The notes under the pieces were generated by a model that searched no databases, had not been told where the DNA came from, and was given only the letters and a program-made list of their open reading frames with translations. DNA of 64,000 nt from positions 53,670 to 117,669 of the forward strand of contig NZ_AUIV01000014.1 in the NCBI RefSeq assembly GCF_000423885.1, written 5' to 3'. The translations under genes were made by a program, and so were the position numbers. Positions within the stretch are counted from its first letter, which is position 1, and each line of letters opens with the position of its first letter. The DNA comes from Thermomonas fusca DSM 15424 (GTDB lineage: Bacteria > Pseudomonadota > Gammaproteobacteria > Xanthomonadales > Xanthomonadaceae). Of the stretch, positions 1 through 8,756 are shown piece by piece.

Positions 1-1
1 C

Positions 2-466
2 GTCGGCACCGCGTTCGGCTACGCCGACAGCGCGAACACCGGGCTGCGCTACCAGGCAATGACAACCAATGACTGGTGCATCGACGTGCCGGCGTCGAAC
101 TACTACAACAAGATCATCGACCGCAGCACGGTCAAGGCACCGTACCTCGACCAGTCCAGCGAGCCGATGCGCCGCGATATCCACGCCGATGGCGACCAGC
201 GCTACCGCGAAGGGTTCGTGATCGAACACAACCAGGGCGGCACCGCGCGCCAGGGCGGCAGCTGCATCTTCGCCCACCTGTGGAAGGCGCCCGGGGAGGC
301 CACCGCCGGCTGCACCGCGATGGCGCCGGCCAGCATGGACGCGCTGCTGGCTTGGCTGGATGCGCGCCGCAAGCCGGTGTTCGTGCTGCTGCCCAACGCC
401 CAGTACGCGGCGCTGAGACAGGACTGGAAACTGCCGGAAATCACCGCGCCGGAGGCCCGCCCGTGA
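2..466 (+). CDS. L,D-transpeptidase-like (YkuD) protein, 5'-truncated by the window edge
   Basis: The reading frame is already open at base 2 and ends in TGA at 464-466, so only the C-terminal 154 residues are visible and the start lies upstream. The segment IFAHLWKAPGEATAGCTAMA has the spacing of the YkuD catalytic motif, in which a His precedes a Ser/Thr-x-Gly-Cys element. The Cys in AGCTAM would be the nucleophile that forms the acyl-enzyme with the peptidoglycan stem peptide. Enzymes of this family act in the periplasm, forming 3-3 cross-links or attaching proteins to the wall. Its stop overlaps the GTG start of the downstream transporter by 4 nt, suggesting translational coupling. Family assignment is from the motif only; substrate is unknown. 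Confidence 0.7.
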   Translation, partial: VGTAFGYADSANTGLRYQAMTTNDWCIDVPASNYYNKIIDRSTVKAPYLDQSSEPMRRDIHADGDQRYREGFVIEHNQGGTARQGGSCIFAHLWKAPGEATAGCTAMAPASMDALLAWLDARRKPVFVLLPNAQYAALRQDWKLPEITAPEARP

Positions 467-1719
467 GCCAGACCGCACGCGTGCTGACCGGCCTCGTCGC
501 CGGCATCGTCCTCGGCATCCTGCTGGCGTGGCTGGCACCGGACACCGGCCTGCGGATCGCCGCCGTAGTCGAGCCGTTCGGCAAGCTCTGGCTCAACGCC
601 CTGCAGATGACCGTGGTGCCGCTGGTGTTCGCGCTGGTGGTGGTGGGCATCAATCAGGCCAGCGACGCCGCTCATTCCGGGCGGGTGGCGCGGCAGGCCA
701 TCATCAGCTTCGTGGTGCTGCTGTCCGCCGCCGCGGCGATGACCGCGGTGCTGGCGCCGCTGGCGCTGTCGATGCTGCAGCCCGATCCGGCCGTCGCCGC
801 CGCGCTGCGCGGCCATGCGCAGGACATCGTCCCCCGGGCCGGCGGCTGGGCCGAGGCGCTGGTGGCCTTGGTGCCAAGCAATGCCGTCTCCGCCGCCGCC
901 GCCTCGGCGATGCTGCCGCTGGTGACGTTCGCGTTGTTCTTCGGCTTTGCCCTGACCCGCCTTGCGCCCGAGCCGCGCGCGCAGGTGGTGGGCCTGCTGA
1001 AGGCGATCAGCGACGCGATGATCGTGATCGTGCACTGGGTGCTGTGGGCCGCGCCGGTGGGCATCTTCGCGCTGGTGCTGGCGCTGACCGCGCGCGCCGG
1101 CCTCGGCATGCTGCAGGCGCTGGGCATCTACATCCTGCTGGAATGCGCGCTTTACGTGCTGGCGGTGGTGCTGCTGATCGCGGTGGCGGTCATCGTGGGC
1201 AAGCGCCGCTTCCGCCACTTCATGGCCGGGCTGGTGCCGGTGCAGGTGGTCGCGGCCAGCACGCAGTCGTCGCTGGCCACGCTGCCGGCAATGCTGGACA
1301 GCGCGCAGAACCGGCTGGGCATCCCCGCCCGCGTGTCCGGGCTGGTGCTGCCGATGGCGGTCTCGCTGTTCCGCATCACCTCGCCGATCCAGTACATCGC
1401 CACTGCCTGCTTCATCGCCTGGGCGCTGGGCGTCGAACTCACCACCGCGCAGCTGGCCACCGGCGTCGGGTTGAGCGTGCTGGTCAGCATGGGCTCGGTG
1501 GGTCTGCCGGGCCAGGCGATCTTCCTTGCCACCAACCTGCCGATCACCCAAGCCATGGGCCTGCCGATTGCCGCGCTGCCGGTACTGATGGCGGTCGATG
1601 CCATCCCCGACGTGCTGGCGACGGTGGGCAACGTCACCGGCGACATGACCGCCACGGCGGTGGTGGCGGCGCGGAATGGGGAAGCGGAGCAATCGGTTCC
1701 ATCCGAAACCGCCGCTTGA
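463..1719 (+). CDS. Dicarboxylate/amino acid:cation symporter (DAACS family)
   Basis: A 418-residue polytopic inner-membrane protein. The GTG start at 463 overlaps the upstream stop (GTGA). Hydrophobic segments run through the whole length. The C-terminal motif VDAIPDVLATVGNVTGD matches the DAACS signature (DxxxD followed by NVTGD), which in GltPh-type carriers coordinates substrate and Na+. A serine/threonine-rich re-entrant loop is visible as AASTQSSLATLP near residue 265. The likely role is Na+- or H+-coupled uptake of C4-dicarboxylates or acidic amino acids. Substrate cannot be assigned, because the position that separates aspartate/glutamate carriers (Arg in the DRxRT form) is replaced here by VLAT, hinting at an unusual or neutral substrate. 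Confidence 0.85.
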   Translation: MSQTARVLTGLVAGIVLGILLAWLAPDTGLRIAAVVEPFGKLWLNALQMTVVPLVFALVVVGINQASDAAHSGRVARQAIISFVVLLSAAAAMTAVLAPLALSMLQPDPAVAAALRGHAQDIVPRAGGWAEALVALVPSNAVSAAAASAMLPLVTFALFFGFALTRLAPEPRAQVVGLLKAISDAMIVIVHWVLWAAPVGIFALVLALTARAGLGMLQALGIYILLECALYVLAVVLLIAVAVIVGKRRFRHFMAGLVPVQVVAASTQSSLATLPAMLDSAQNRLGIPARVSGLVLPMAVSLFRITSPIQYIATACFIAWALGVELTTAQLATGVGLSVLVSMGSVGLPGQAIFLATNLPITQAMGLPIAALPVLMAVDAIPDVLATVGNVTGDMTATAVVAARNGEAEQSVPSETAA

Positions 1720-1745
1720 CAATTTTCGTTGCAGTGCAGCAGAGT
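1716..1745 (+). promoter_or_regulatory. Probable thr operon promoter
   Basis: A perfect -35 hexamer TTGACA lies at 1716-1721, overlapping the stop codon of the symporter gene. The best -10 candidate is CAGAGT at 1740-1745 after an 18-nt spacer, a weak match to TATAAT. Initiation near 1752 would place the Thr-rich leader peptide 12 nt into the transcript, as expected of an attenuation leader. The -35 is clear; the -10 is inference. Confidence 0.45.
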
Positions 1746-1763
1746 CGGCCCATGTCCTGCCGC

Positions 1764-1826
1764 ATGACCACCACCACGACCATTACCACCGGTACCACGC
1801 CGGTGCGGTCGGTCATGCCTGGATAA
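1764..1826 (+). CDS. thrL: thr operon leader peptide (Thr-rich attenuator peptide)
   Basis: A 20-residue peptide reading MTTTTTITTGTTPVRSVMPG, in which nine of the first twelve residues are threonine and one is isoleucine. It lies 88 nt upstream of thrA and ends in TAA. E. coli ThrL has the same character, a run of Thr and Ile codons. The expected role is to sense charged tRNA-Thr: ribosome stalling on the ACC/ACG run changes folding of the downstream leader. An in-frame ATG at 1752 would give a four-residue longer form. No strong Shine-Dalgarno is visible, which fits a leader very near the transcript 5' end. Confidence 0.85.
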   Translation: MTTTTTITTGTTPVRSVMPG

Positions 1827-1846
1827 CCCATCCCAGACACACGGCC

Positions 1847-1897
1847 CCCCGCAGCAGAGATGGCGGGGTGCGAATCCCGACTCGACGCGACGCGGGG
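1847..1897 (+). promoter_or_regulatory. Putative thr attenuator with alternative hairpins
   Basis: CCCCGC at 1847-1852 can pair with GCGGGG at 1863-1868 (10-nt loop), or with a second GCGGGG at 1892-1897, just ahead of the thrA ribosome site (GGAGG at 1906-1910). Two identical competing 3' arms after a Thr-rich peptide are what an attenuation switch needs. There is no U-run after either hairpin, so the switch may act on translation or through Rho instead of a classical intrinsic terminator. The folding is inferred by eye. Confidence 0.45.
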
Positions 1898-1914
1898 CTT
1901 CCACCGGAGGCTCC

Positions 1915-4401
1915 ATGGATTCGTCGCCGCTCGATCCGTCCAAACCCGTTTGCCGCGCGCACAAGTTCGGCGGCAGTTCGCTGGCCGATGCCGGGCGCAT
2001 CCGCCATGTCGCCGACCTGCTGCTGGCGGATACCGCCTCGCGACAGATCGCGATCACCTCCGCGATGCACGGCACCACCAATGCGCTGGTCGCACTGGGC
2101 GATGCGGCCACTGCCGGCGCCGAATGGCAGGACGCGCTCCATGCCCTGCGCCTGCGCCACTGCGACACCGCGCGTGCATTGCTGGCGCATCCGGATGCGA
2201 TGCTGGCGCGGATCGACGTGTTCTGCGGCGAACTGAGCGACCTGCTGCGCGCCAGCTCGCTGCTGCGCCAGCCGGGCCGCACCGCGCTGGAGCGCATCCA
2301 CGGCATGGGCGAAGTGCTGTCGACGTCGCTGCTGCATGCGCACCTGCTCGAACGCGGCGGCGACTACGCCCTGCTGGACGCGCGCGAGGTACTGGTGGTG
2401 CGCCATACCGACCTCGGCGCGGTGGTGGACTGGGAGGCCAGCGCGGCGCTGCTGGCCGACTGGCGCGCGCGCCACCCGCAGGCGCGGGTCAACGTGACCG
2501 GCTATGTCGCCCGCGACGAACACGGCCTGCCCACCACGCTGGGCCGCAACGGCAGCGACTACTCCGCGGCGATCTTCGCCAGCCTGTTCGAGGCCGACGA
2601 GCTGCATATCTGGAGCGATGTCGATGGGGTGCTTTCTGCCGATCCGCGGATCGTGCCGGAAGCGGTACCGCTGACCGCGATGAGCTATCGCGAGGCCTGC
2701 GAGCTGGCCTACTTCGGCGCCAAAGTCATCCACCCGCAGACGATGACCCCGGCCATCGCGCGCCGCCTGCCGATCCTGATGCGCAACACCTTCCGTCCCG
2801 ATTTCCCCGGCACCCGCATCGACGCCGATGGCGACCGCAGTGCCGCCGGCCCGGTGAAGGGACTCACCCTGGGCGGCGACCTGGCGCTGGTGTGCCTGGA
2901 AGGCGCGGGCCTGATCGGCGTGCCCGGCACCGCCGAGCGCGTGTTCGCGGCGCTGCATGCCGCGCACATCTCGGTGGTGATGATTTCGCAGGGCAGCTCC
3001 GAGCATTCGATCTGCTGCGTGGTCCACCAGCGCGAAGCCGCGGCCGCCCGCGACGCCCTGCGCGAAGCATTCGCCCGCGAACTGGCCGGCGCACAGGTGC
3101 AGGGCGTGACGATGCTGGCCGGCATCAGCGTGCTGGCCGCGGTGGGCGACGGTATGGCCGGCACGCCGGGCGTGGCGGCGCGGATGTTCGACGCGCTGGC
3201 GCGCGCGCGGGTCAACATCCGCGCGATCGCGCAGGGCGCGTCCGAGCGCAACATCTCGGTGGCGATCGACTCCAATGATGCCGCGCGCGCGCTGCGCGCC
3301 GTGCACGCTGCGTTCTGGCTGTCGCCGCAGACCATTGCGCTGGCGGTAATCGGCCCCGGCAAGGTCGGCAGCGCCCTGCTCGACCAGCTGCAGGCGGCGC
3401 TGCCGCGGCTGCGCGAGCGCCACAACATCGACCTGCGCCTGCGCGCGCTGGCCAGCCGGAACTCGCTGTGGCTGTGCGAACACGGCGCAGATGCCGACTG
3501 GCGCACGCGCATGCAGTCCGCGCCGTCCGCGGACGGCCTCGATAATCTAGCCGCACATCTGCTGGAAGCGCACCTGCCGCATGCCGTGGTCATCGACTGC
3601 AGCGCCAGCGACGGCGTGGCGCAGCGCTATCCGGAATGGCTGGCAGCCGGCATCCACGTCATCACCCCCAACAAACAGGCCGGCGCCGGGCCGATGGAAC
3701 GCTATGAAGCAATCCGCGCAGCGAAGGCAAAAAGCGGCGCGCGCTTCCGCTACGAGGCCACGGTGGGCGCCGGGCTGCCGGTGATCTCCACCCTGCGCGA
3801 CCTGCTGGATACCGGCGACGAACTGCTGGCCATCGAGGGCATCTTCTCCGGCACCCTGGCGTGGCTGTTCAACATGTTCGACGGCAGCAAGCCCTTCTCC
3901 ACGCTGGTGCGCGAGGCGCATGCGCTGGGCTACACCGAACCCGACCCGCGCGACGATCTCTCGGGCACCGACGTGGCGCGCAAGCTGGTGATCCTGGCGC
4001 GCGAATCCGGCATGCCGCTGTCACTGGCCAACGTGCAGGTGGAAAGCCTGGTGCCGGAAGCCCTGCGCGGCGCCGACCGCGACGCCTTCATGGCCGGGCT
4101 GGAAACGCTGGACGCGCCGATGCGGGCGCGCTTGGAGGCCGCCCGCGCCAGCGGCTGCGTGCTTCGATATGTCGCGCGGTTGGAGCGTGATTGCAAGGCG
4201 TCCGTTGCGCTGCGCGAGCTTCCCGCCGACCATGCCTTCGCCCACCTGCGCCTGACGGACAACTGCGTGTCGTTCACCACTCGCCGCTACTGCGACAACC
4301 CGCTGGTCGTGCAAGGCCCCGGCGCCGGGCCGGAAGTCACCGCCGCGGGCGTGTTTTCCGACCTGCTGCGGCTGGCCGCCGCGCTGGGAGCCAAGCTGTG
4401 A
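1915..4401 (+). CDS. thrA: Bifunctional aspartokinase / homoserine dehydrogenase
   Basis: An 828-residue fusion enzyme catalysing the first and third steps from aspartate to homoserine. The N-terminal aspartokinase domain (about 1-300) shows KFGGSSLADAG at 17-27 and GRNGSDYSAAIFASLF near 210. Two ACT-type regulatory segments follow (about 315-460), including the MISQGSSEHSICC and IAQGASERNISV repeats, normally the site of threonine feedback inhibition. The homoserine dehydrogenase half starts with the NAD(P) loop VIGPGKVGS near 480, and TPNKQAG lies near 584. Length matches E. coli ThrA (820). The start is supported by GGAGG 4 nt upstream. It is preceded by a thrL leader and overlaps thrB by 4 nt. 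Confidence 0.96.
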   Translation: MDSSPLDPSKPVCRAHKFGGSSLADAGRIRHVADLLLADTASRQIAITSAMHGTTNALVALGDAATAGAEWQDALHALRLRHCDTARALLAHPDAMLARIDVFCGELSDLLRASSLLRQPGRTALERIHGMGEVLSTSLLHAHLLERGGDYALLDAREVLVVRHTDLGAVVDWEASAALLADWRARHPQARVNVTGYVARDEHGLPTTLGRNGSDYSAAIFASLFEADELHIWSDVDGVLSADPRIVPEAVPLTAMSYREACELAYFGAKVIHPQTMTPAIARRLPILMRNTFRPDFPGTRIDADGDRSAAGPVKGLTLGGDLALVCLEGAGLIGVPGTAERVFAALHAAHISVVMISQGSSEHSICCVVHQREAAAARDALREAFARELAGAQVQGVTMLAGISVLAAVGDGMAGTPGVAARMFDALARARVNIRAIAQGASERNISVAIDSNDAARALRAVHAAFWLSPQTIALAVIGPGKVGSALLDQLQAALPRLRERHNIDLRLRALASRNSLWLCEHGADADWRTRMQSAPSADGLDNLAAHLLEAHLPHAVVIDCSASDGVAQRYPEWLAAGIHVITPNKQAGAGPMERYEAIRAAKAKSGARFRYEATVGAGLPVISTLRDLLDTGDELLAIEGIFSGTLAWLFNMFDGSKPFSTLVREAHALGYTEPDPRDDLSGTDVARKLVILARESGMPLSLANVQVESLVPEALRGADRDAFMAGLETLDAPMRARLEAARASGCVLRYVARLERDCKASVALRELPADHAFAHLRLTDNCVSFTTRRYCDNPLVVQGPGAGPEVTAAGVFSDLLRLAAALGAKL

Positions 4402-5330
4402 GCGCCGTGCGACGCGAAGCGCGGGCGTTCGCACCTGGCTCGGTCGGCAACGTCGGGGTTGGCTTCGACGTGCTCGGCCACAGCATCGCCGGCATCGGCG
4501 ATGTCGCCACCGTTCGCCGCATCGAGGCGCCGACCGTGCGGATCAGCGCCATCCGCGGCACCGTCACCGACCTGCCGCTGGAGGCCGCGCGCAACACCGC
4601 AGGGATGGCGCTGATCGCCCTGCGCGAGTCGCTGGCGCTGCCGTTCGGCTTCGAGATCGAGATCGACAAGGGCATTCCGCTGGGCTCCGGGCTGGGCGGC
4701 TCGGCGGCCTCCTGCGTGGCCGCGCTGGTGGCTGCGAACGCGCTGCTGGATGCGCCGCTGTCGGCGCAGGATTTGTATCCGCACGCGCTGGCTGGCGAAG
4801 CCGTGGCCAGCGGCGGTCGCCATGGCGACAACGTCGGGCCGATGCTGCTGGGCGGGCTGGTGCTGGCCACCGCGGAGCGACTGACCAAGGTCGAAGTGCC
4901 GGCCAGCTGGTACGCGGCGGTGGTGCATCCGCACGCGGTGCTGGAAACCCGCCGCGCGCGCGAAGCACTGGCCGGGGCCTATGCGCTGCAGGAGTTCGTG
5001 GCGCAGAGCGCGAACCTGGCGCAGGTGCTGCTGGGCTGCGAGCGCGGCGATGCGTCGCTGGTGCGCGCGGGCCTTGCGGACGTGCTGGTGGAGCCGCGCC
5101 GCGCACCGCTGATCGCGGGCTTTGCCGCGGTGAAGCAGGCCGCGCTGGACGCGGACGCGATGGGTGCCAGCATTTCCGGCGCGGGGCCCAGCGTGTTCGC
5201 CTGGTGCGAGGACGCGGCCAGCGCTCAGCGCGCGGGCGCGGCGATGCGGACCGCGTTTGCCAACGCGGGCATCGACAGCGATCTGCATCTCACCGCCATC
5301 GCCGGACCGGCCGCACGGGTGCTGGCATGA
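4398..5330 (+). CDS. thrB: Homoserine kinase
   Basis: A 310-residue GHMP-family kinase that phosphorylates homoserine to O-phosphohomoserine. The GTG start at 4398 overlaps the thrA stop (GTGA). The glycine-rich ATP loop PLGSGLGGSAAS lies near residues 94-105, and SISGAGPSVFAW near the C-terminus is the conserved third GHMP motif. The N-terminus APGSVGNVGVGFDVLG is typical of ThrB. Length matches the family (about 310). Its position between thrA and thrC, with overlaps on both sides, supports coupled synthesis of the three enzymes. Confidence 0.96.
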   Translation: MSAVRREARAFAPGSVGNVGVGFDVLGHSIAGIGDVATVRRIEAPTVRISAIRGTVTDLPLEAARNTAGMALIALRESLALPFGFEIEIDKGIPLGSGLGGSAASCVAALVAANALLDAPLSAQDLYPHALAGEAVASGGRHGDNVGPMLLGGLVLATAERLTKVEVPASWYAAVVHPHAVLETRRAREALAGAYALQEFVAQSANLAQVLLGCERGDASLVRAGLADVLVEPRRAPLIAGFAAVKQAALDADAMGASISGAGPSVFAWCEDAASAQRAGAAMRTAFANAGIDSDLHLTAIAGPAARVLA

Positions 5331-6619
5331 ACGCATACAGCACACGCGGCCGCGCGCCGCTTGTTTCGATCGCGGATGCCATCGCCGCCGGCCTCGCGCC
5401 GGACGGCGGCCTGTACATGCCCGAAACATGGCCATCGCTCTCGCTCGCCCAGTTCGATGGGGCGGACACGCTGGCCGACATCGCCACCCGCTTCCTCGCC
5501 CCCTTCTTCGCCGGCGGCGCGCTGGAATCCGCCCTGCCCCGCATCTGCAGCGACGCGTTCGCCATCGAGCCGCCGCTGGTGGATTTCGGCAAGCGCGGCG
5601 ACTTCCTGCTGGAGCTGTTCCACGGCCCCACTGCCGCGTTCAAGGACTACGGCGCGGCCTTCCTCGCAGGCTGCCTCGCGGCGCTGCCGCACGGCGACAA
5701 GCCGCTCACCATTGTCGTGGCCACCTCCGGCGACACCGGCGCAGCGGTGGCCGCCGCCTTCGACGGCCGGCCCGGCTTCCGCGTTGCCATCCTGTATCCC
5801 GATGGCCGCGTTTCACCGCGGCAGGCGCACCAGTTGGGCTGCTTCGGCGACAACATCTGCGCGCTACGGGTGGGCGGCAGCTTCGACGACTGCCAGCGCC
5901 TCGCCAAGACCCTGCTTGCCGATGCCGCCTACCGCGCCGAAGTGCCGCTGGGTTCGGCCAACAGCATCAGCCTCGGCCGGCTGCTGCCGCAGGCGGCCTA
6001 TTACGCGCATACCGCCCTGCGGCACTGGCGCACCACCGGTCGCACGCTGAACTTCCTGGTGCCCACCGGCAACCTCGGCAACGCGCTGGCCTGCCTGCTG
6101 GCGAAGCGGATGGGCCTGCCGATCGGCGAACTGGTGCTGGCCAGCAATGCCAACACCGTGCTGCCGGACTTCTTCGCCGGCGGCGACTACGCGCCGCAGC
6201 CCAGCATCGCCACCCTGGCCAACGCGATGGACGTGGGCGCGCCCAGCAATTTCGAACGCCTGCAGTACCTGTATCCCGACGCTGCCGAATTGCGCGCCAC
6301 CCTGCGCGCCGAAGCGGTGAGCGATGCGCAGATCCGCGCCGCCATCGTCCGTGTTCGCGACGAGCGCGGCCACGTCATCTGCCCCCACACCGCCTGCGCC
6401 GCCGAGGTGCTGGGCCGCCTGCGCACGCGTGGCGAACAGGGCGACTGGGCCGCTGTCGCCACCGCCCATCCGGCCAAGTTCCCGGAAGTGGTGGAACCGC
6501 TGCTGGGCGAGGTGATCGTCCCGCCACCGGCGCTGGCGGCGATGTTGCAACGGCCCAGCCGCGCGCAGGCGCTGGGCAACGATGTGGCGTTGCTGAAGGA
6601 ATGCTTGCGCAATGGCTGA
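5327..6619 (+). CDS. thrC: Threonine synthase
   Basis: A 430-residue PLP enzyme converting O-phosphohomoserine to threonine. The ATG at 5327 overlaps the thrB stop by 4 nt. The PLP lysine is in HGPTAAFKDYG (Lys106), and the phosphate-binding loop is VATSGDTGAAVAAAF. The protein begins with ISIADAI-type and PDGGLYMPE segments found in fold-type II threonine synthases. It is the last gene of the operon; the downstream tRNA gene has its own -10 element. No intrinsic terminator was seen directly after the stop. Confidence 0.96.
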   Translation: MNAYSTRGRAPLVSIADAIAAGLAPDGGLYMPETWPSLSLAQFDGADTLADIATRFLAPFFAGGALESALPRICSDAFAIEPPLVDFGKRGDFLLELFHGPTAAFKDYGAAFLAGCLAALPHGDKPLTIVVATSGDTGAAVAAAFDGRPGFRVAILYPDGRVSPRQAHQLGCFGDNICALRVGGSFDDCQRLAKTLLADAAYRAEVPLGSANSISLGRLLPQAAYYAHTALRHWRTTGRTLNFLVPTGNLGNALACLLAKRMGLPIGELVLASNANTVLPDFFAGGDYAPQPSIATLANAMDVGAPSNFERLQYLYPDAAELRATLRAEAVSDAQIRAAIVRVRDERGHVICPHTACAAEVLGRLRTRGEQGDWAAVATAHPAKFPEVVEPLLGEVIVPPPALAAMLQRPSRAQALGNDVALLKECLRNG

Positions 6620-6699
6620 GTCGACCGGGCATTTCGCGCAACCGGTCTGGGCGAATCAACAGGCAAGGCCGACGGACTGGCGAAATCCGCCATGAATGG

Positions 6700-6705
6700 G
6701 ATAAT
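6700..6705 (+). promoter_or_regulatory. -10 element of the tRNA-Arg gene
   Basis: GATAAT at 6700-6705 ends 10 nt before the mature tRNA 5' end, a good position for a tRNA promoter. The -35 region (CTGGCG at 6677-6682, 17-nt spacing) is a poor match. Confidence 0.5.
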
Positions 6706-6715
6706 GGCCGGTCAA

Positions 6716-6792
6716 GGCCCCGTAGCTCAGCTGGATAGAGCGTCCCCCTCCTAAGGGGAAGGTCGCCCGTTCGAATCGGGCCGGGGTCACCA
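6716..6792 (+). tRNA. tRNA-Arg (anticodon CCU)
   Basis: A full cloverleaf can be drawn. The acceptor stem GGCCCCG pairs with CGGGGTC, with one G-U at the second pair. The D-arm lies in GCTCAGCTGGATAGAGC. The anticodon stem is TCCCC/GGGGA with loop CTCCTAA (anticodon CCT), and the T-arm is GCCCG-TTCGAAT-CGGGC. The discriminator is A, and CCA is encoded at 6790-6792. It decodes the rare AGG arginine codon. It sits alone between thrC and the aldehyde dehydrogenase gene. Confidence 0.97.
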
Positions 6793-6907
6793 GGGAAAAG
6801 GAATGCATGGAGCGGAACGTGCGGCGGGTGGGGATTTCCCGTCAGCGCTCGTCTTTCCATTGATCCCTCGCCCTACCCATTCGAAAAACCCGCACCCGGA
6901 GTCCGTC

Positions 6908-8440
6908 ATGTCCCATCCCGTCCTCACCGCGCTCGGCCTTGCCGCCACCGAATCCGGCACCTATCTCGGCAATGGCGAATGGTCGAAGACCACCGATGCC
7001 GGCGTGATCGAGCCGGTCAACCCGTCCAACGGCGAGGTGCTGGGCCGCGTGCACGCCTCCTCGCAGGCCGACTACGACCTGATCATCGAGCGCGCGCAGG
7101 CCAGCTACAAGGTGTGGCGCACCACCCCGGCGCCGCGCCGTGGCGAGGCGATCCGCCTGTGCGCCGACGCGCTGCGCGCCCACAAGGACGCACTGGGTTC
7201 GCTGGTCGCGCTGGAGATGGGCAAGTCGAAGCCGGAAGGCGACGGCGAAGTGCAGGAAATGATCGACATCGGCGAGTTCGCCGTGGGCCTGTCGCGCCAG
7301 CTGTACGGCCTGACCATGCACAGCGAACGCCCCGGCCACCGCATGTACGAGCAGTGGCACCCGATCGGCCTGGTGGGAATCATCAGCGCGTTCAACTTCC
7401 CGGTCGCGGTGTGGGCATGGAACAGCTTCGTCGCGGCGGTGTGCGGCGATATCTGCATCTGGAAGCCCTCGCCCAAGACCCCGCTGTCGGCCATCGCCAG
7501 CATGAAGATCTGCAACGAGGCGCTGCGCAAGGGCGGCTTCCCCGACATCTTCTTCCTGTTCAACGACGCCGGCAGCGATCTGGCCCAGGCGTTCGTGGAC
7601 GACAAGCGCATCCCGCTGATCAGCTTCACCGGCAGCACCAAGGTCGGGCGCATGGTCGGCGAGCGCTGCGCGCGCCGGATGGGCCGCAGCCTGCTGGAGC
7701 TGGGCGGCAACAACGCGATCATCCTCGATGAAACCGCCGACCTGAAGCTGGCGATCCCCGGCATCGTGTTCGGTGCGGTCGGCACCGCCGGCCAGCGCTG
7801 CACCACCACCCGTCGCCTGATCGTGCACGAAGCCGTGTACGACGACGTGCTGGCCAAGCTCATCACCGCCTACAAGCAGGTGGAAGGCAAGATCGGCGAT
7901 CCCACCGATCCGGCCAACCTGATGGGCCCGCTCAACAGCAAGGACGCGGTGGACGCCTACCTCGACGCCGTCGCCAAGGCCAAGGCCGCCGGCGGCAAAG
8001 TGGAAACCGGCGGCGCGGCGATCGACCGCGCCGGCAACTTCGTCCTGCCCACCATCGTCACCGGCCTGACCAACGACGCCGAGATCGTCCAGCACGAGAC
8101 CTTCGCGCCGATCCTGTACGTGATGAAGTACAAGGATCTCGACGAAGCCATCGAGATGCAGAACGCGGTGCCGCAGGGCCTGAGCTCGTCGATCTTCACC
8201 ACCAACCTCAAGCGCGCCGAAGCGTTCCTGTCCGCGGCCGGCAGCGATTGCGGCATCGCCAACGTCAACATCGGCACCAGCGGCGCCGAGATCGGCGGTG
8301 CGTTCGGTGGCGAGAAGGAAACCGGCGGCGGTCGCGAGTCCGGTTCCGACGCCTGGAAGGCCTACATGCGCCGGCAAACGAATACCATCAACTATTCCGA
8401 CTCACTGCCGCTGGCGCAGGGCATCAAGTTCGACCTCTGA
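6908..8440 (+). CDS. Aldehyde dehydrogenase, ALDH7 type (alpha-aminoadipic semialdehyde dehydrogenase-like)
   Basis: A 510-residue NAD(P)-dependent aldehyde dehydrogenase. The nucleophile is Cys298 in AGQRCTTTRR, the general base Glu264 in LLELGGNN, and the cofactor glycine motif is FTGSTKVG. The N-terminus (SGTYLGNGEW), the GGRESGSDAWKAYMRRQT segment near the end and the 510-residue length all resemble ALDH7A1/AmaB. That enzyme oxidises alpha-aminoadipate semialdehyde (piperideine-6-carboxylate) in lysine breakdown. The start is supported by GGAG 6 nt upstream. No other lysine catabolism genes are adjacent, so the physiological substrate is inferred from family resemblance. Confidence 0.88.
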   Translation: MSHPVLTALGLAATESGTYLGNGEWSKTTDAGVIEPVNPSNGEVLGRVHASSQADYDLIIERAQASYKVWRTTPAPRRGEAIRLCADALRAHKDALGSLVALEMGKSKPEGDGEVQEMIDIGEFAVGLSRQLYGLTMHSERPGHRMYEQWHPIGLVGIISAFNFPVAVWAWNSFVAAVCGDICIWKPSPKTPLSAIASMKICNEALRKGGFPDIFFLFNDAGSDLAQAFVDDKRIPLISFTGSTKVGRMVGERCARRMGRSLLELGGNNAIILDETADLKLAIPGIVFGAVGTAGQRCTTTRRLIVHEAVYDDVLAKLITAYKQVEGKIGDPTDPANLMGPLNSKDAVDAYLDAVAKAKAAGGKVETGGAAIDRAGNFVLPTIVTGLTNDAEIVQHETFAPILYVMKYKDLDEAIEMQNAVPQGLSSSIFTTNLKRAEAFLSAAGSDCGIANVNIGTSGAEIGGAFGGEKETGGGRESGSDAWKAYMRRQTNTINYSDSLPLAQGIKFDL

Positions 8441-8449
8441 GGATCGCCA

Positions 8450-8749
8450 ATGAATGCACCCATCCGCCAGACCAGCACGCTCGCCGTGGTGAGCCTTGTC
8501 TTCGGCATCCTTGGCTGGACCCTGCTGCCGTTCCTCGGCAGCCTGGTCGCGGTGGTCTGCGGCCACATGGCGCGGGGCGAAATCCGCCGCGCGCAGGGCA
8601 ACCTGGAGGGCGACGGCATGGCCGTCGCCGGACTGGTGCTGGGCTACATCGTGATCGGGTTGAGCCTGCTGGCAGTGCTGGCGGCGATCCTGTTCTTCGG
8701 CGGACTGGCCGCGCTGATCGGCCTGGCCGGCATGAACGGATCGTTCTGA
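8450..8749 (+). CDS. DUF4190-like small membrane protein
   Basis: A 99-residue protein with two strongly hydrophobic segments, about residues 11-38 and 57-92, separated by the polar stretch GHMARGEIRRAQGNLEG. This layout, with GHxARxEI between helices and a following G-L-VLGYI helix, is that of DUF4190 proteins, which have no assigned biochemical function. It starts 9 nt after the aldehyde dehydrogenase stop and ends 7 nt before pyrD, so it is probably co-transcribed with its neighbours. Confidence 0.8.
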   Translation: MNAPIRQTSTLAVVSLVFGILGWTLLPFLGSLVAVVCGHMARGEIRRAQGNLEGDGMAVAGLVLGYIVIGLSLLAVLAAILFFGGLAALIGLAGMNGSF

Positions 8750-8756
8750 CCGGCAC

